Origin: Prostheceraeus crozeri
Taxonomy: Eukaryota > Platyhelminthes > Polycladida > Euryleptidae
DNA length: 64,000 nucleotides
Reading direction: 5' to 3'
Assembly: GCA_907163375.1 (NCBI GenBank)
Contig: CAJQUW010003578.1
Span: forward strand, 1-64,000
Below the pieces are notes generated by a model that saw only the letters and a program-made list of their open reading frames with translations, made no database searches and had not been told where the DNA came from. Position 1 is the stretch's first letter. Each line of letters opens with the position of its first letter. Position numbers and translations under genes: made by a program. This document shows positions 40,173 through 54,358 of this stretch, piece after piece.

Positions 40173-42055
40173 TATTACTTAGTCATTGGCGAAAGAAACG
40201 TCGAATTTTTAATATAGAACTGTGTCAAAGTGATTTTTCAACACTTTCATTGTAGCGCATCTTTATGATTTTTGTCTCTCCATTTTTTGAAGGATTCTAT
40301 TAGAACTTTCACAGATATGTACTGGTTATGAAGCATGATGAGAGCGATCACTTGAAAGTAATGGCAGAATTTACTTAAATATGTCTATGCAAGTCTTCTT
40401 CGAACTCTTGCACTATTATCATTATGCATTATTATACATTGTCAAACATGAACATCTATTCGTATAATGAAAGATCGAGACTGTGCCTTTAAGATTAATT
40501 ACCTGCTGCTGAACAGTCTAGAACGCGATGCGGCAATACTTTAATAAGTGCTTCAGCTTAACTTTTATAGGCCTAAAGTTTTGGTGCACTGAGTGCTGCG
40601 TCGGCTATCATGCCCCGTGCATCGGTGCGAACAAGTGCGGCTAGCACACAGCCCTAGAAGTCAAGTAAATTTACATTTTAAATGGTAATGTGAAATGAAG
40701 GAATATTTTTATCAAAAATTGAATGCTTGTGATCGGGGATGTGATGCCGCAGGGTCTCATGACAGATAATTCTTCCGAAACATTTTTTAGAAGAATTTTA
40801 ATCTAGCCTATGAAATTCCCTATGGTCTTGATGGAAGATATTACCGTTATCAGATGTATGAAAATGAAACCGTTGGTATCCTATGCTGTTAGATGCAACA
40901 AATTCATTAAATAGTCAACCAATTCTGCAAGTAGGCATAGGACATTGGTTACAGTGTGCGATTTTTGTAATCGTTTGATGAAGCGATGACGAAATTGATT
41001 ATGGGAAAAGTAAGGGGTTCAAGGAAGTCAGAAAAGCGATTAATCAATTGTTACACAGCCCCTTAAACTTGGCTTCCGCTGAAAATGTTTCAAATGTTTT
41101 CAGTGTCTAATAAAAAACCGTCAGAATATTTTTTGGTCATCTTTCAGCTCTACATAGTCGCATGTGTCACACAGAAGTAGTTTCGTGGCGATTCAAGAAG
41201 AAAAAGATGTCATTGACCTTCTTGCGTAACTTTTTCATACATGATTATTTTCAAAATTAAAGTTTTTTCGAAAAAATGTTTCAAATTCAATTTTATTATA
41301 ATCACATTGATCTCCTACTTCCTTTGAATGTGCAATGTTGTCCCAAAAGATGCAGGTCAAAATGCTGTCAAAATGCGTCAATATGCATGAAGGGTTAAAA
41401 GGGACCGAAATGTCCATGTGGATGATTGAGTGAGGTCCTCCACATGTTTGCGCATTTACTCTCGCTTGTAATAGATTTTCGATCAATTTTCCCACGCATG
41501 CTTTGATTTTTATCTAGAAAACTATACCCTGAAATAAATCCAACCCTTCCGAGATTTAAATTTATATATTGAATTATTTTACTTAAATTTAGTGTACAGT
41601 TGCTTTTTTGCAGCAGAAAATTATAAGTGAATGAATGACAATCGACTCGTTTGTATGATTCAAAACAACGTTTTTTAAACAGGGAAATAAAAGAAACTTG
41701 AAACTTTTTATTTTACTATTTCACATCGCTTCATTCGATTGACCAACTTATTAAGTTAGTTGACAACTTCAAACTCTGATTCGCTGCGTGAAGCAAATAT
41801 TAAAGGATGTCATTCGTAAGTTGGCTATGTATCATGCATCACATCACTTGCATGATGCTGCCTCGCTGAAAAATCATGGATGGACAGTGGGGCTACTGAT
41901 TCATGAGTGCAAGACTTCCGCGCCGTCACTCAATTCAAACGACTCGCCGCTTTCTTTATATTTCAAATACTCAATGCGGTTGTATGAAATCGACTTACTA
42001 ATTGCATAATAGAGAGCGTTGCACATGTATTGACAGTTAGAAGCCGTAAACTTTT
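40173..42055. other. Intergenic, nothing recognised
   Basis: No supported gene. Frames here are short and resemble no known family. Confidence 0.4.
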
Positions 42056-42345
42056 GACAGGTTTATTTGCAAACATGTTCCAGTAGGCAGGCTATCATCA
42101 TCAGTGACAACGGTCAATGAAAAATGATGAAATGTATACAAGACTTGATGACATGAATAATCAATACAGGAAAAGTAGTTGTGATTGGATGCGGTTATTC
42201 ATTAAACAATGTGAATGAAGAAACGACTTTATGTACAATGATTCTGCAATTTTTGTGTATGGAGTGCGAATGAGAATTTTAAAATTATCTTCATCAGGGA
42301 TATGAGCATGAAGCGATATTTCAGATGGGGGTCGACCTTTCACAT
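42056..42345 (-). mobile_element. Penelope-like element fragment 2 (3' end)
   Basis: A leftward frame at 42161-42343 ends with DEDNFKILIRTPYTKIAESLYIKS, the last part of a Penelope GIY-YIG domain (FKIL..T..KIAESLYIK). The following 3' UTR extends towards 42056. Only the terminal part is present. Confidence 0.65.
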
Positions 42346-42765
42346 GTTCGTTTATCCTAGTAGATATATGACGACGATATATTTGCAGTCAATGCTTTGT
42401 TGCATGTCATGCAGTCATGATTTGCTAGGATTAAAAAACCTGGTTTGTTTAAAAACACGGTTTTGGAAGCCACATTTAATTACGATTATAAAGCGATGCT
42501 TAAACATCTGGTTTTAAACCAAATTTAATGCTGCGAATGGTTACGAAGCTGATATTTCTGTTCCTTTGACGGTGTCGTTATTCAATTGATGTCATTTCAC
42601 TTAAAAAATGCATTTATCAAATCAATCCAACACGAGTGAAGAACTTTTATGAGCGCTGTACATGTAGTGTACAGCGGTGTTCACTGATTTGCAGATGTAA
42701 ATTATCTAGTGTCATGATGGTAGTGAAGTGTCATGAAGCATATGTGAAAGTCATGAAAAGCATCA
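42346..42765. other. Intergenic, nothing recognised
   Basis: No supported feature. Confidence 0.4.
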
Positions 42766-44162
42766 TCACTTTCTATCGCGCTATTTTGAAATAATTTGAA
42801 TTTTGAACTTAATGGGTAGTATGAAAAAGTAAAGATTTTGAAATTTTTAAATGAAAACTCCTGCAGAATAAAATTCATTTTACTGGTGTTGCGGTGCATG
42901 CTCATTCTTCAACTGTCGGCCGTGCATGCATTTTCTGTTCCATTATCTATTGTTTCAGGGCTCAATATATTACTTTACTCTTAACAAATTAAGTGAAATA
43001 TATAGAAACCAGTCTTAAAACTTCTACAATTTACGATTCACGTAGTGTGTAGGATAAATCAACATTAGATTCAAATGATTATTCAGATCTCACAAATAAT
43101 GTAATTTCCTGATCCCATGCGAACAGCCATATAATGAAAAAAATTAGTAGAAACAAAAAGAAATCTGAAATAAAATTTGACATCAAGAAATAATATATTG
43201 ACTTTTGAGTATTTCGATATGAAACAGATGGATTTCGAGACTAAAATCAATAATGCCGTTAATCAGGTATGATAACCCTTGTGATTTGCAGTTGTATGGG
43301 AAGTTGGCGAATTATTTGAAAAATGCTGGGACATTCTCATGAAATATTTTCAAATCACAAAATTCGAAATAAATGGAGATTGTGATCTTTTTTTTCTTAA
43401 AAGTCATCGTTCAATTTCTTCATCGGGAGAAACTTTTAAGTAGGATGAGTTCGTATGCTTCAGTTACGGCAACATCGTTCAAATTCCGAATGAATAAATT
43501 ATAAAAATAATCGCAATCGGTCCTTAGAAATCGAGATAACCTCAGTTAATATTGTATTACATTATTTAATAAAATATATTTAGTTGATTTATTTTGCATT
43601 GTGGTGCAATTATGTAACTTGTAAAATATGAACTTGTAAGAGATAATAAATTTAGCTAGAATCACCAGACTATTTTCGAATTTCTTAAATTGTCAGTCTA
43701 TAATTTAATTGCTTGAATTTAATGTCCCATTAGTGTGGCTCGATTCCAACAGAATATTTACTGCACTATTCATATTTTCAAATTTGAACTTTATTTATAT
43801 ATGCTGGATGTTATATAAACTCATGAATAACTTCTCTTTAAGACCAAACCAAACCTAAGCTGGGTCTAATTAGGAATTATGATTAAATATATCCATTTTT
43901 TATTCATCTAAGAACTAACGAATTCATCCAAGACGAACTTTGAGGAATAAGCATAGTCATGCTGCCGTACAAGTTAGAATTTTAGATAAAAAACAACTTC
44001 TATGATGAAAAGAAGACACAACACAACATCATAAAATGACTTTTATTTGACAGAAGAGATTTTCATTTAAAAATTTCAAACTCTTTACTTATTGAAACTA
44101 CTCATTAAGTATAAATTTCATCAAGTTATTTCAAAATAGCGCGATAGACAGTCATGATGTTT
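42766..44162. repeat. Inverted repeat pair, arms of about 130 bp
   Basis: The arms 42766-42893 and 44034-44162 are inverted copies at roughly 75-80 % identity, sharing TTATTTCAAAATAGCGCGAT and TTTTCATTTAAAAATTTCAA. The 1.1 kb between has no coding capacity. It is either a non-autonomous DNA transposon with long TIRs or two copies of one repeat in opposite orientation; target duplications were not found. Confidence 0.6.
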
Positions 44163-47100
44163 CATTTAGCGGCTTAATAAGCGCTAGAAGACCTTGAAAT
44201 GTTATCAGTTTCATGGAGAATTTAATATTTCAATTTTAGGAAAGTATGTTTTTCCACACTACTTACAAAATTCAAAATTTGAATTTTCTCGAAAATAGTT
44301 GGATACATTTCTTAGTATTTACATTTTGAACTACATCGACTGAGCATGTTTAGAAAGTCCAAGCAGTTTTTCTATAGAATTTTTAAAGTGATAATCGAAT
44401 TCAAACCCACCGTGATGTCAAGTGATAATTAGTTTCATATGCCAATTGATAATTACATATCCTTGTTTTTTATTTCAGCTCATCGCTTCTTCAATTCCCA
44501 GAATTAATGAGAATCCTATCACTTTCGTCTCTGGAATAACTTTGGATCACAACTTTGGATGTGCTCTCATGATAAGACACTCTCCTCTTTGTTCTGATGT
44601 GCTTACAACTAATTGAGTCTAGAGTTTACCGTCTTCAGGAAAATTGTACTGATTAATAGGCTGTCGTTTCCGAAATAATGTCCTCTTCTTCATAAATGGA
44701 ATTGAATACCGTGGCCAATAAATTTCCTTTGCAACTGTAACAGGCTATTCGAATTTCATTACGCGGGACTGATTGATAAGCAGAGTTCGTTAGTCGGCGG
44801 GCAAGATTATTTGATTCTATTATCTTGGGAAGAAGGAGAAAAGAATTGAGTGACAGCAAAGCAAAATTGGGCTGATCGTCATCCCCTTGGGTCTAATTCT
44901 CCTGTGTCTCTTTGAGCAGTTGCCTTGGTGATCAAACATTCTATCAAAACGTGAATGTTGTCTGCATGATTAACTGAAGAATCACCTTTGTTGTTATCCA
45001 GTACATCAAAAGTCATCAATACACAACTTTTTTATTTGTTTTCAGGTTTGTTTGGATGTGCTTGAGCAGGGGTTATCAAAAGCTTATTCCAATTAAATCA
45101 GACATAAGTATCAACTTATTTTATTTGATACACGGGGAGCCATGTAATGACAATAATTATATTCAACAATCAATTAATTATAATGGCACCTTAAACCAAT
45201 CAATTATTTTCAATTATTCCAATTCAAGAATTGGGAAACATTTTGCTATCATAACATTATTAATTGATGTAGGATTGACGTAGGAGAGCATGGAGAATGA
45301 AGAATGTGGCATTTCGTTTGTCAGGAACTCGCTCACTGGAACGGACGTCTGTCTCAGTTCGGCGAGTGTGTAAATCGGGAACCCCTGAACACTATGACAC
45401 AACACAGTAATTGTGGCAAATAATTTTGTGAGCTCGTAGTTGTATCTTATCAAGTAGATATTTAGCGTTGCGTGACAGTGATAGGAACAATGCAATTTGA
45501 AGGACAATATCAATCCAGAGACAAACGCATGCATGCATTCACTGATTGCAATACTTGAAACTATGCTAATAGGTATTAACTAACTCATGTGCCAAGACAA
45601 TAGACACTGCATAAATTATGATACTTAAACTTAGAGAAAGAGGATGCAAGCTAATTAGGAAGCAACCGCGGTTTCACAGAATTCATCTGTCCATTCAGAT
45701 TAAGACGAAGCTTCTGAATGAAAAGCAAAATTCTTGGATCATTATTCCTGCATTTCTTCAAGATCTTTATTAAATATATGGCTGCACATACGTTGGCTAT
45801 TTTTCTAAAAATTGAATAATAATTAGAAATTAGAAATAAATTAAAGATATGCCTGTTTCCCTAGCCTAGTTTCCAATCCATGATTTTCAGATATTGTAAT
45901 CAACTCATGCATGTGATTCAGTTCAAATATCTTTTCTGTACCATTGAGAATATCTGATGGACGATAAACGAAACGTTGGGAAAAACTCGTTCCCATTTCT
46001 GCATCATGTTCACTATTGATAATAAGGATCAATGCCGACAATTAATGGGAATAAACACAAATTTCACCGCCTGAGCAACTTGGGTATGAAGGTGAAATAT
46101 ATCCACTGGACATAACAAAATTGCCATCAATTCAAGAATCGAACATGCACAGATACAGCAGCAAAAGAATGATAAACAGTGGAGTGAACATCAAAAGATA
46201 GAAATTGCGAAAAATAGATAAGAACCAACTTTAAAAAGGTCAAAATCATATGCAATAACCATGATCTAATTACATGCAGCATTCAATATTCCAGTTCAGT
46301 GAAAGATAATAAAGAAAGATAATTGATCATTTCATTAGGCGGTTTCTGAAAGTACATGTAGACTATGAGGACAATTCATGCGAATTAATCAAATCAAAAA
46401 TTGGCTATGCTCTATATAAAGATACAATAGAGCTGCGACAATTGCGACTTAAAGTCGCGCTTAATAACAAATTATGCGATAGTTATGCGAGTTAATAACA
46501 AATTAACAAATTAGTAGAACGTCGTTGAGATGATAGCATATTTGTACAAATCAGCATTGTTTAAGTTGACAAAAGCTAGACATTACAGTATAAAAGAAAA
46601 TCGCATGAAATTACAATGTGAATGATGATCTGTAATTTGTTCTGGTCTTGGTCGGGCTTCAGATAAATTCTCACCCTCCTTCTGTAATTTGCGCAATTAA
46701 CTGTATAAGCGCAAGCTAGAATTGATAGATAAGGACAGATAAGTATCGCATGTTATCTGACTTATTAAGTTATGATGAAATAGATGCAATATCCTATAGA
46801 ATGATAAAGTACATTGAATGAAACGCTCTCACGAAATCATCGTTGCAGACAAGCCATTAGTTAACTGTGATTCTATATGCGCCAACAACTGTATTATGAT
46901 GCATTCAAAAGAATTTTTAATCACCTTGCCAAATTTCGAGACCCTACAATTCACATAAAGATGCAGCAAAATAATTTGATATCATGGGCGGCAACTTCGT
47001 TTTCACCAGCTGGGAGAAGCAGCAGAATGCTATGTGGATATGTTTAATTCACACATGGCCTTCTAGATATGGGCCTGATCATCACACACGGCGATTATTT

Positions 47101-50025
47101 GCATCGTTAAACAGATTTTGTCTAAATTGACAATTATAGGCATGCGAAAGTAGTCGAAAATTAAAACAACATAGGTCACCTGGGTCAGATACGACAACCA
47201 ACCGATAGAAACTGTGGAGGCAGTTACCCGAGACTCCGGTTGCAATTTTCATAATTGGAAGCAATTGAGTGATTATAATTACAACTTAGGTCTGCAGGCT
47301 CTTTATATTTTTCATGATGTTTGAATTGGCTGCATGACAATCAATTTTGACAAAATCTGATCTTTTAAAGGGAACTATTCCAATAAATAATGAATTAATT
47401 TAATAACTTAATTACTTACTTAATAATTTAATTAATCAATATTTTGCCAGAACATTAAAATATCACAGTAAATTAACAAAATAATAAAAATGTTCAATGC
47501 AAATGTAATTCATCCCGAAAAGAATATCCACATTTCTTATATAAAAAAGAGCTATTCCAAGCAATCAAATTTTCAAACGATGCAAATTTTTTAAAAAGAT
47601 TTCCGAAATTTATAGCACATGAAGAAGCAGTTGTTGATTCTAATATCTACTGTCGACTGCATAACTCGAAACAAAGAGGTTGTCTCATACCGGAGGATAT
47701 ATCAAGCCAATGAATGTTCAAAATTGCTTATTTTCGTGGGTGCTTATCAAATCTGTCTTCTTACAAAGTGGCTCTGAAATGATTTTGCTTAATTTTCTAT
47801 TAAGTAAGCTTTGAGTACTTTCAAGTTAAAAGGATTTTTTTCAGCTAAAAGTATGCTACGGACATTCTTTAGATGTAGCATATACTGTTCCTGCCATTGA
47901 AATTTCATTCCAATGAGCTTTGTCAGGGGTCCTTTTGTCATGTCAATTTTGTACGGGGACTACTTTGACACACTGCTCTTGTATCAGAGTATTCTCAAAA
48001 ATAGAGAATTACCAAAATATACCGGCATCAAACATTTCATGTACAATGCTTCCTCTAATAAGCGACGACCTCCAATAAGCGCAGCAGCTCAGAGGTCAAC
48101 ATTTTAATAACTACCGCTGCCAAATAAACGCCTGGAAGGATTCTGGCGGAAGGATTTTGTTCTTTTTACTGTCAATGAATAGCAAAGAGGAAATTTATCC
48201 CTATAAAATTATACGAACTCTGTGAAATTCTATCATGCTACTTGTTAACAGAAGAGTATTATGAAGACATCGAAACTGCTTACAGGAAAGCAATATTTGA
48301 TATATTTAGGCTATACATATTAAGAGAACGTTGATTACAAAACATTATTCATGCATTGTTGATAGTTCTTGATTATTGATCACAGAATAATTCATGCATT
48401 TGAGCGGATAAAAATGCCACAAACCGAGAAAGCCTAACTATCAAATTACGATAAAATTATAGTTCAGACATTAGTCATCTTTAGATAATTTATTTAGAAA
48501 CATTTCATTTGTTGAAATACAAATTGCCTCTATGATCTTTAAAACACTATCGTAACTAATATGATCTATGAAGATTTGATTCATAGCTGATGTATGGAAT
48601 ATTCCCATTGAAATGAAGCCATTTACTTCATTTTTATATGAGATTTCTAACTTTTGCTTCACCAAATTTGAGAAAGTCGATGCTCCATCAATCGACCAGG
48701 ACATAGTGTATTTCTCTTTATAACAAGCACTATAGGCCCTACTGACAAAACCAGATGTTGTCAGTGGGCTCCAACTCTTTCTGATGCTAGTTGAGTAGAA
48801 CATCATTCGATCGGGAAGAAGTTTCATCATCCGATCAGCGTCTCAGCACGGATCATTGACGGAGCGTGTTACCTCTATAGCAAGAGTTGGTTGATGGATG
48901 TTTTGCAGTTGTCAGAGGTTCATTGCCATTAATATAATAGCTGAAATTAAAGCGAATGATAAATTTACTTTCATTTCAATGTGATTTCAATGGAGTAAGT
49001 ATGTAGTATGTAGAGTGTCGACTCAGAACAATTGTCAGCATGCTGGAAAAGCTTTTGCATCAAAATATTCAGTTTTTGCGGAAATTACGTACTGCGATCA
49101 AAAATTTTTTGCTCAATTTTTAAAATGCTAAAGTTTTGCAAATTTTTCCTGTGTTTCTATACTGGCAACTTGGAACCAAACGTTGATATATAAGTAGCAT
49201 GAAGCTATAAGGATATCAAAAAATGAATATGTAATTACAAGTATCTTAATTAAAAGGAGATGAAGCTGATAATGAAAGAAATTTTTTGAGCCGCATTGTA
49301 ATGTCTTCATACAAAAGTTGAGGTATAGAGTTCCCGATAATTTCGTGCAGTAATGCGGAGTCAGAAAGAAATTACCGACTCCGTGCGTGGCAAGTTCCGA
49401 CTACAAATCCGGATCCATCTTCATCACCATAGCGGCAGTTCATAATGTCAATGAAATTTTTTATAAATCATCATTTTTATTCTTGTGAAAGACGTACGCC
49501 TCACGATTATACCTTTAGTTCAGCAATGGATTAATTAAAACAGTCCTTTTTTTGAAATGATTCTGCTAAAAGTAGTCCGCATAGAGGCCTTTAATCTCAA
49601 ATGCGTCACGTTTGAGAATTGAGAATTTTCAATGAATCACACCAAACTGTACATCAAGACAAATTATCTTTGCTGTATATGGTAGTAATTAAACTTCCTA
49701 AAAAGGATGCATGGCCGTTTTTAGTTGGTGGAGCTATTCGCCTGGTTAATTCCGATTACGAATCCGATTCAAATCCAACAAATTGATCCACGAATGATGT
49801 TGCAGCAAAACTTAATGCTTTACAGTTTGCTTTGGCAGAACGTTGGTTGTAAGTTTTTATGTTGTTCTTCGAACTTTATTTACTCGCATGTTCGATTTAT
49901 TATATCGATATTCGACTATTTACTTTGCCAACAATCAAACACATTTATGGTGGCAGCCTCCGATGAAAATGAAGCAATGCCTGATCTCTTTTCAGCTGAA
50001 AAATCGAAATACGACTCAGAATCTA
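44163..50025. other. Gene-poor AT-rich stretch
   Basis: About 5.9 kb with no gene I can support. A frame at 44422-44616 follows a pyrimidine tract and CAG like a splice acceptor, and one at 48471-48830 is long for chance, but neither resembles a known protein. Short AT-rich repeats are common (for example near 47395-47440). Confidence 0.4.
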
Positions 50026-50026
50026 T

Positions 50027-50560
50027 TTGAGAGCCCTCGGGTTATATAAAAACTACAAGCGATGTAAAACATGTGAAATGCTCTCCGTTGATACCGACAT
50101 AGCATCGAGCATCAGTGGTCTTTCATACACAATCAAAAAAAATAGAAGAACGTGTGAATCATCCAAAGTAATTTACACTCTCAGTTTCCAAGGCTGTGGC
50201 TTCCACAACATCGGTGAGACATCAAGATCACTAAAGGAGAGACTGCACGAGCACCGATTTGACATCAGGCATTGTAAGCATGATAAAGTGGTCCCATCAT
50301 TCATTCAACATCAGCATTCCCTGGAAGATGTTAAGGTGACAGTGTTGAAAAGGCTAAGCGGCAATGAAATTGAGAAAAAGAAGGAAGAACTTAAATTTAT
50401 CAGCCAGCTAATGACTGACTGGTCCTTCGGATTCAATAAGCAATGCGTTCCAACGATCCCCTATCTATGATCCACAATCCCCTATCTGTATGTGAAGATC
50501 TCTAAAATGTAAACTTCCATTTCTATGACATTTTTCTATGACTCCATTGATCACTTGAAT
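50027..50560 (+). mobile_element. Penelope-like element fragment 3 (GIY-YIG end)
   Basis: The frame 50027-50470 encodes RCKTCEML, a linker, then KVIYTLSFQGCGFHNIGETSRSLKERLHEHRFDI, a GIY-YIG domain with the N(I)GET core, and a C-terminal KKKEELKFISQL helix. The shape is that of a Penelope-like C-terminus from another family than fragment 1. No reverse transcriptase is seen upstream. Confidence 0.75.
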
Positions 50561-51661
50561 TTTCCCAAGCCGTTTTTGTAATAGACTTTTCTATGTAAAA
50601 AATCTTATGTAAAAATTATCTTTCCTTTTTCTAAGGAAGAGTGGAAGCTCAATTTTTGATTTCCACTCGAAACCGGTCGAATTATAGCTAAAATACCGAT
50701 TTCAGCGACGTTTTCCTTTACAGATACTTCGAAATATTTTCACATCGGCAACTGATCCGTCGCATAATGAACAGTTAGCAGGAAGCCTTTCATAACGAAA
50801 GACGTAGGCCTAAGCGTTCACTCATTTATTAATAGCAGGTTTTTAGTAAAAATACATGCATTCTTGACGTTCGTCCATCTTCCGGGGAATTAACGGCATA
50901 ATGAACCAATATTACTGCTTTAAAATCATTATTATCAAGGAGCAAGATTCAGGGAATTCAGAAGTTCGTCATTTCTAACTTGCGACTACTACATAGAGAT
51001 TTAATGTGTCTAGCCTCCGCTAAACGGGTCTCAACCGGGTGAGTGCACTTTTCTCAAATGGAGGGGTCAAAATCTTCGATGTCAATCTGATTTCTACAAT
51101 GTTTTCGTTGGGCGTGTTCAAGTGCGCTGTCGGCATCATTATTGTGGATACTACGTCTGTGTTCCATGTATCGGTATTTAAATGGTCTACTAAATGCCAT
51201 CGAGATAACTTCGATCGCGCAATTCCGCAAAATATTTTGCAGTCATTACAAAGTTAAGATACAACCTTCAGACATTATTTTGCACTTCGCATTGATAACG
51301 AAAACATTTTCATCTTTCTCTTAATATTTCGAAATACTATTAAGTATCTTTGAAGACCGCACATCTGTTTCGAGGAGCTTTATGGCCCCTATCAACACCT
51401 CGATTGACTCATGACAGTGTAAAAAATGCAAAATTTTCCATTTTTTAAAAGTTCTTTAAAGTTTTTTAAATTTTACGTTTTTTATAATTGAATGTTTTTA
51501 AAAAGCAAATCCACCGACGTGGTTATAACACAACATAACAAATTCAAGAAATGTTCCAAACGCGTAGAAATATCTACGTAGAAAACTATCAGTGTTCAAA
51601 ATTTATTAGGTCTGGTTCTCATCGCAACAAGAACATGATGATGAAGAGATGTCATTACAAA
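50561..51661. other. Intergenic, nothing recognised
   Basis: No supported gene; short frames only. Confidence 0.4.
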
Positions 51662-52153
51662 TACAGTCGAGCCTCGTTAATCGCAACCTCGCTAATCGTA
51701 ATCCCTCGTTAATCGTAATTCCATTCAGGGAACGGTTTTTTTCTATTGAAATCACCTTCCTTAATCGCAATTTTTTCGTCCTATCACCTCGTTAATCGCA
51801 ATCGAGTAGGCCTATACTGTAAGTATATAGGAATCGTAGACCTCAACTAGTTGAAAAGGATTCGCATCAACGCTGCTTCGTGTCTGACAGCTTTCATTGA
51901 TCGTTTTTTCCATTTCCCCTGCTGATGACTTCTACGTGAAGCGTGCCTAATTTTTCATGGAAATCGCACCGTCATCGTCTTCACCAATGATAGAGGAAAC
52001 TTTTACTGTAGCAATGAGTAAAAGCTAATGACGTTTACTCTTTTGTCTTGGATGCAGCGAATGAACACACGATAAAGGATTCATACTTCTCGAAATTCAT
52101 TCGATGTCCTGATAAACTGACATTGCAGTGCACCTTCTGTCCGTCCGTTTATC

Positions 52154-54358
52154 ATGCCAAAGAATCACGTAGATCTTACACTCAAACAAAAGGCCCAGCT
52201 CCTGAAGGAACTCAAATCAGACGGATCAAGCCAGAAAGCCATTGCTGACAAGTTCGGGGTCTCCGCTGCATGTGTTTGTCGTCTTGTGAAACAGAAGGCT
52301 GTAATTCAGCAGCAAATTGACAATGAAAAAGCAAGCGGTCGAAAGAGGACGAGCGGAGGCGGTGACGAAGACATAGACGAAGCTCTCTTCATTTGGGTGA
52401 AACAGAAATGTGCTCTAGGTGCTCACTTATCCGGACCAGAAATTCAAGCAAAAGCTAAACGCATCGCGTCGGTCAAAGGCAACGACAGCTTCCAAGCTTC
52501 ATCTGGTTGGCTGTGGCGTTGGAAGAGCCGGTTTAACATCAAGTTTAAGAGGCAGCAAGACGAAAAACAAGACGCTGATAGCGACACGGCAAACGACTGA
52601 ATTCGTGAAACTCTTCCAAAGATCCTCAGTGAATTTAAAGACGATGACATCCTTAATGCCGACGCCTTTATTACAGGGCGGTCAGTGATAAAGGACATTG
52701 TTTGGCTAACACAGAGCTCAGTGGAGGGAAGACAGCGAAAGAAAGGATAACAGCTCTGCTCTGTGCTAATATGTCTGGAAACGAAAGACGACCTCTACTC
52801 GTGCTCGGAAAGAGTCGTCGACCTCGCTGCTTCCCTAAGGATGTGTCGAAGCTTCCGTGTGACTACGAACACTCAACAAAGGCTTGGATGACTTGCGCAA
52901 TCTTTATGTCGTGGATGAAGAAATGGGACAGGAAATTATGATTGACAGGCAGACGTGTTTGCCTTCTCGTGGACAACTGTTCGGCACCTGTTTCAACTGA
53001 CCTGACGAACATCAGTCCACATTTCTTGCCACCAAATGCGACGAGTTTGATCGAGCCGATGGACCAAGGTGTTATCCGAAATTGGAAGGGACACTATAGA
53101 TTGGCACTGAACGACCGTATCGTCATAGAACTTGATTTCGATGAAAACCATCGCGCTCAAACCGTTGCCAGGAGCATAGCTGAGGTTCCTAGGAGTTATT
53201 TTTGACTCTAGGTTCAAATGGCATTCTCATGTTCTAAAAGTTTCCAAACGGGCAGCCTCTCGGATTTTCATTATCAAACAACTTAAACCATTGTTAGACA
53301 AGCATGATCTCGTGCTCATATACAATAACTGTATCCGCAGTATACTGGAGTACGCGGCACCATTATTTGCTGGATTAAATTCATCAAATGCAGCTATTTT
53401 AGAAAATGTTCAGAATTATTGCCATCGTATCATTTGCGGTACCTCTCGATGTTCATGCTCTCACTTCGTTCCTCTATTTTACAGGCGAGTAATCATTGGT
53501 CTTAAATTATTCGATTCTCTTGTTAACAACGCGGATCATCCCTTGCATCACCTACGGCCTCGCGTTTTGCAACATTCTGGGATGTTTTGTATGCCAGCTT
53601 GCAACAGAGTCATTCAGTCCACCTCTTTTATGGTTACTATGATTCGATTATCCAACAGTGGTTTCCCACATTAGCTTTTCCTCTGACACATCTGTTTCAA
53701 ATTCATAAGTTTTTTCTTGTTTTTTTTTGTTATATTTTGTTCTTTGTTATCTCTGTATGTGTTTAATATTCTCATTATGTATGCCATTCTGTAGCCTCAC
53801 GATTTCTATTATTGAGGCATTTGCAAAATATATACGTTTATTATTATTATTATAAGCTTACTTGATGCTGTCTACATCGCGAACGAATCCTGGAAGCAAG
53901 TGAACCAACAGACGATTCAGAACTGCTTCAAGAAAGCAGGCTTCCGGCGAGAGGAACCAGTCAACAACGAGTGCGAAATTGACAGTTTAGCGAGTGATGC
54001 CTTACATGACGTTGCAGTCCCAAGAAATATGACACCAGACGAGTTCGTTGACTTCGTATCGTTCGATGATGACATTGTCATTGCTGGTGAATTTGACGAC
54101 GAAGATCTCTTACATGAAGCTCAACAGAAGAAATGTCGCCTTGACGAGGATTCCAAAGACAAAAGCGATGAAAACGACTACGTCCAAATGGGACTGATGA
54201 ACAATAAAGAACGGATGCAATTCGTATCGCTCTTCCGGCGATTTATACAAGAAGAAGGGATCGATTTCGGAAAACAAAGCTTCCAACAAGTTGAGCGTAC
54301 AGTAAAAGAAAGTGCCATCAAAGGACTAAAACAACAAACAATTGACTCTTTCTGTTGA
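52154..54358 (+). pseudogene. Tigger/pogo transposase pseudogene
   Basis: Starts MPKNHVDLTLKQKAQLL, a CENP-B/pogo-type helix-turn-helix (SQKAIADKFGVSAACVCRLVK), then a second CENP-B-type DNA-binding domain (HLSGPEIQAKAKRIA, GWLWRWKSRF). A TGA at 52598-52600 ends the first frame. Pieces of the DDE_1 catalytic domain follow: GGKTAKERITALLCANMSGNE, LLVLGKSRRPRCF, KAWMT (52702-52941), then CLLVDNCSAP and FLPPNATSLIEPMDQGVIRNWKGHYR (52942-53180). The C-terminal piece resumes after the LINE with SWKQVNQQTIQNCFKKAGF (53900-54358). It has several frame changes and stops, plus the LINE interruption, so it is inactive. Confidence 0.85.
53188..53855 (+). mobile_element. 5'-truncated non-LTR retrotransposon (LINE) inside Tigger
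   Basis: Starts inside a reverse-transcriptase C-terminal region: GVIFDSRFKWHSH (in a frame entered at 53188), KQLKPLLDKHDLVLIYNNCIRSILEYAAPLF (53291 on), then a finger-like C-terminal segment. The 3' end is an (ATT)n microsatellite tail at about 53838-53855. Jockey- or CR1-like by pattern. The 5' truncation and repeat tail indicate target-primed insertion into the Tigger transposase; the reading resumes right after it. Confidence 0.8.

Noticed and set aside
44422-44616. Exon after a splice-acceptor-like tract
   Set aside because: The acceptor looks fair but the peptide matches no family and no partner exon is found.
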